A stretch of 64,000 nt of DNA from UBA11403 sp963784615. Lineage in GTDB: Bacteria; Pseudomonadota; Gammaproteobacteria; Legionellales; Legionellaceae. The notes under the pieces are model-generated. The model did not search any database, was not told the DNA's origin, and saw only the letters and a program-made list of their open reading frames with translations. The DNA lies in NCBI GenBank assembly GCA_963784615.1, contig CAWASG010000001.1, positions 434,001 through 498,000 on the forward strand. Reading direction: 5' to 3'. Shown here piece by piece: positions 62,261 to 64,000 of the stretch (position 1 is its first letter; each line of letters begins with the position of its first letter). Position numbers and translations under genes: made by a program.

Positions 62261-63613
62261 ATGAGTAAACCTTTACACCCGATGGCTTTGTTTCGCCTGA
62301 TGGTTCTTGGTCCACTAGCGAGCCGCGCTGAACTAAAGCGCGGTGAGGTTAAAAGTATTATCCGAAGTTTGGCTGCCGATCGTTATACTATTCCTGAGTC
62401 AAGACGAACGCATATCAGTGAAGAAACAATTGCGCGCTGGTACTACGATTGGAAGCGAGGGGGTATCGAAGCACTGAATCCTAAACCGCGCATAGACAAA
62501 GGAAGTACACAAATTTCAGAAACCGTGCAAAGCAGAATTGTGATCCTTAAAAAGGATAAGCCTTCACGCTCAATTAACACTATTATTGGCATGATTGAGC
62601 GCGAAGGATTGGTTGCTAAAGACACATTGGCTCGGGCTTCCGTTCATCGCTTTTTACAACAACAGCACCTGTCAAAACGCATTATACCCAATCAAGACAC
62701 TATTGAGCGCCGGTCATTCGTGGCTGCCCATGCAGGAGATATTTGGCAAGGAGATGTACTTCATGGCCCACGGATACAAACGCCATCAGGCATGCGGAAA
62801 ACGTACTTGGTTTCATTGATTGACGATTCCTCACGTCTTATTACACATAGTGCGTTTTGTCTTGGAGAAACAGCCCTCGATATAGAGGGCGTGCTCAAAT
62901 CAGCTGTATTGAAACGAGGCGTACCGTATAAATTGATTATTGATAATGGCCCTGCATACCGATCCGAGTCATTACAAACTATTTGTGCACACTTAGAGAT
63001 ACGGCTTGTCTATTGTCGCGCCCGAGAACCCGAGGGCAAAGGTAAGCTCGAACGTTTTCATCGCACATTTAGAGAACAATTTATCGATGAGCTTGATATC
63101 GATAAAATTCGTGATTTGGGTGATCTTAATGCTCGCCTTTGGGCCTGGATTGAGCATGTTTATCATATTCGTTTGCATGGTGGGTTAGATAAGAAAACAC
63201 CGCTTGATAGTTGGAGAGACGACCTGCTTCACGTGCGCCCTCTAACGCCTTATTTCGCCAATAAAATCGATGATATTTTTTACCATCGTGCTGAGCGAGT
63301 TGTTCGCAAAGATGGAACGATCAGTTGGGATGGCAAGATGTTTGAGGTACATCACAACCTTGTCGGTGAGAAAGTGACGTTGGTGTTTAATCCGCACACA
63401 AATATTGCTGTTCGGGTTGAAACAGCCTTCGGTGACAACTTGGGAGCCGCTGTTTTATTAGATTTAGACGCCAATCTTAATCGTAAACGCCAACGACCAC
63501 ATGCAGCACCTTCGCCTGAAGGAATCCAGCGTGAGCACAATGTCGAATTGGTTTTTGAAGACTATGTCGAGTCCATTGGCACCTTTGCACAAACAACCGG
63601 TGAGGACAATTAA
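62261..63613 (+). CDS. DD35E transposase (copy D)
   Basis: 450 residues, same protein as copies A and C (D165, D228, E264). The AGCGGAGAG site before the ATG is kept. It could be functional, but the element has lost one end. Confidence 0.9.
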   Translation: MSKPLHPMALFRLMVLGPLASRAELKRGEVKSIIRSLAADRYTIPESRRTHISEETIARWYYDWKRGGIEALNPKPRIDKGSTQISETVQSRIVILKKDKPSRSINTIIGMIEREGLVAKDTLARASVHRFLQQQHLSKRIIPNQDTIERRSFVAAHAGDIWQGDVLHGPRIQTPSGMRKTYLVSLIDDSSRLITHSAFCLGETALDIEGVLKSAVLKRGVPYKLIIDNGPAYRSESLQTICAHLEIRLVYCRAREPEGKGKLERFHRTFREQFIDELDIDKIRDLGDLNARLWAWIEHVYHIRLHGGLDKKTPLDSWRDDLLHVRPLTPYFANKIDDIFYHRAERVVRKDGTISWDGKMFEVHHNLVGEKVTLVFNPHTNIAVRVETAFGDNLGAAVLLDLDANLNRKRQRPHAAPSPEGIQREHNVELVFEDYVESIGTFAQTTGEDN

Positions 63614-64000
63614 ATGTACCAATCATTTTTTGGTTTAACCCAAGCCCCCTTAGGAAAAAAAAGTATCCAATTATGGGATAACGCCCAGCTTGCAGGCCTT
63701 GCTCAACAGTTTAATTGGCTTCTTCAATCACCTGGCGTTGGATTACTCACAGCAGAGCCTGGACTTGGGAAAACGGCTGCACTTCGACAACTAACCAGCA
63801 CTTTAAACCCACATCAATACAGCGTTTTCTACATCGCCGAGACAGATTTTGGTCGACTGGATTTTTATCGTCAAATGGCGCTGATACTTGGACTTGCTTC
63901 TTCTTATCGTCGTGCTCAGTTATGGCGTGATATTAAGGAGTACATCATTCACTTGGCTACTCAAAAGAACATTATGCCAGTATTCATTATTGATGAAGCA
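63614..64000 (+). CDS. ExeA/TniB-like AAA ATPase, partial (copy D)
   Basis: The first 129 codons of the ATPase, including Walker A AEPGLGKT and most of Walker B. It runs off the right edge of the window. Confidence 0.85.
   Translation, partial: MYQSFFGLTQAPLGKKSIQLWDNAQLAGLAQQFNWLLQSPGVGLLTAEPGLGKTAALRQLTSTLNPHQYSVFYIAETDFGRLDFYRQMALILGLASSYRRAQLWRDIKEYIIHLATQKNIMPVFIIDEA

Larger units (their letters stand above)
61883..64000 (+). mobile_element. Three-gene DDE/AAA transposon, copy D (truncated left, open right)
   Basis: The plus-strand copy begins inside the accessory gene at 61883 (TTTTGTATTGTACC shared with copy A) and runs off the window in the ATPase. The accessory gene's zinc-ribbon part and the terminal repeat on this side are missing, replaced by IS6 sequence. 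Confidence 0.88.

Overview
The window looks like chromosome of a gammaproteobacterium close to Legionella (order Legionellales). The reasons are moderate A+T content, an lvrA-lvrB-lvrC (CsrA-like) cluster next to genes of a GI-type integrative conjugative element (ICE), and a mix of small Legionella-like gene families. The assignment is inferred from gene content. No 16S rRNA or complete tRNA gene is present.

Layout. (1) 1-9.8 kb, accessory: an IS21-family element with a Cys-rich accessory gene (1-2.17 kb), an IS3-type element (2699-4289), copy A of a 3084-bp three-gene DDE/AAA transposon (4708-7791) inside a small membrane-protein gene, a DUF6804-like gene, an Xre regulator, and an Abi_2/HEPN gene preceded by a terminator-like small RNA. 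(2) 9.9-14.9 kb: a tRNA-Thr(CGT) 3' fragment (probable att site), then ICE leading-region genes (ardA, ssb, tandem tyrosine recombinases). Two copies of a structured leader of about 110 bp lie here, with a cluster of palindromes that could be an oriT. (3) 15-23.7 kb, a nested insertion: an unknown, possibly effector gene is split by copy B, which is itself split by a 4475-bp IS21-like element carrying a zinc-finger gene, a ParB-like gene, istA, istB and a small gene. (4) 23.7-29.3 kb: a decaying ICE block (conjugation genes, pilL, lvrC/csrA-like, lvrB, lvrA, an S24-type repressor). At least two of its genes appear to end at premature stops. (5) 29.6-32.8 kb: a second DDE/AAA transposon family with a zinc-ribbon protein, a DDE transposase, an ATPase and a small protein. 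That small protein resembles the one in the IS21-ParB element.

(6) 32.9-50 kb, a metabolic block: a GNAT pseudogene, UspA, DUF3775, then an ATGA-coupled operon of MBL nuclease, AMP/thymidine phosphorylase, an internally deleted PRPP synthase and an ATP-cone nuclease. These are followed by a MgtC/DUF4010 protein, phosphoketolase, an N-type ATP synthase operon (atpD-C-Q-B-E-F-A-G) and acetate kinase. Together they suggest a fermentative or hypoxic energy module: RNA or nucleotides to ribose phosphates, phosphoketolase to acetyl-phosphate, AckA to ATP, with an ion-pumping ATPase. (7) 50-64 kb, accessory: copy C inside a DUF1840 gene, a pilin and a CHASE3-like protein between 38-bp direct repeats, truncated DUF389 and KaiC-like genes around an IS66 remnant, a YhcG/DUF1016 nuclease fused to an IS21 remnant, a second RNA-plus-Abi_2 unit, an IS6 transposase remnant with a MITE-like element in it, and copy D of the transposon running off the window.

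The main theme is heavy, recent and nested transposition into a conjugative island and its neighbours. For copies A, B, C and the IS21-ParB element, target-site duplications let the interrupted genes be rejoined in frame.
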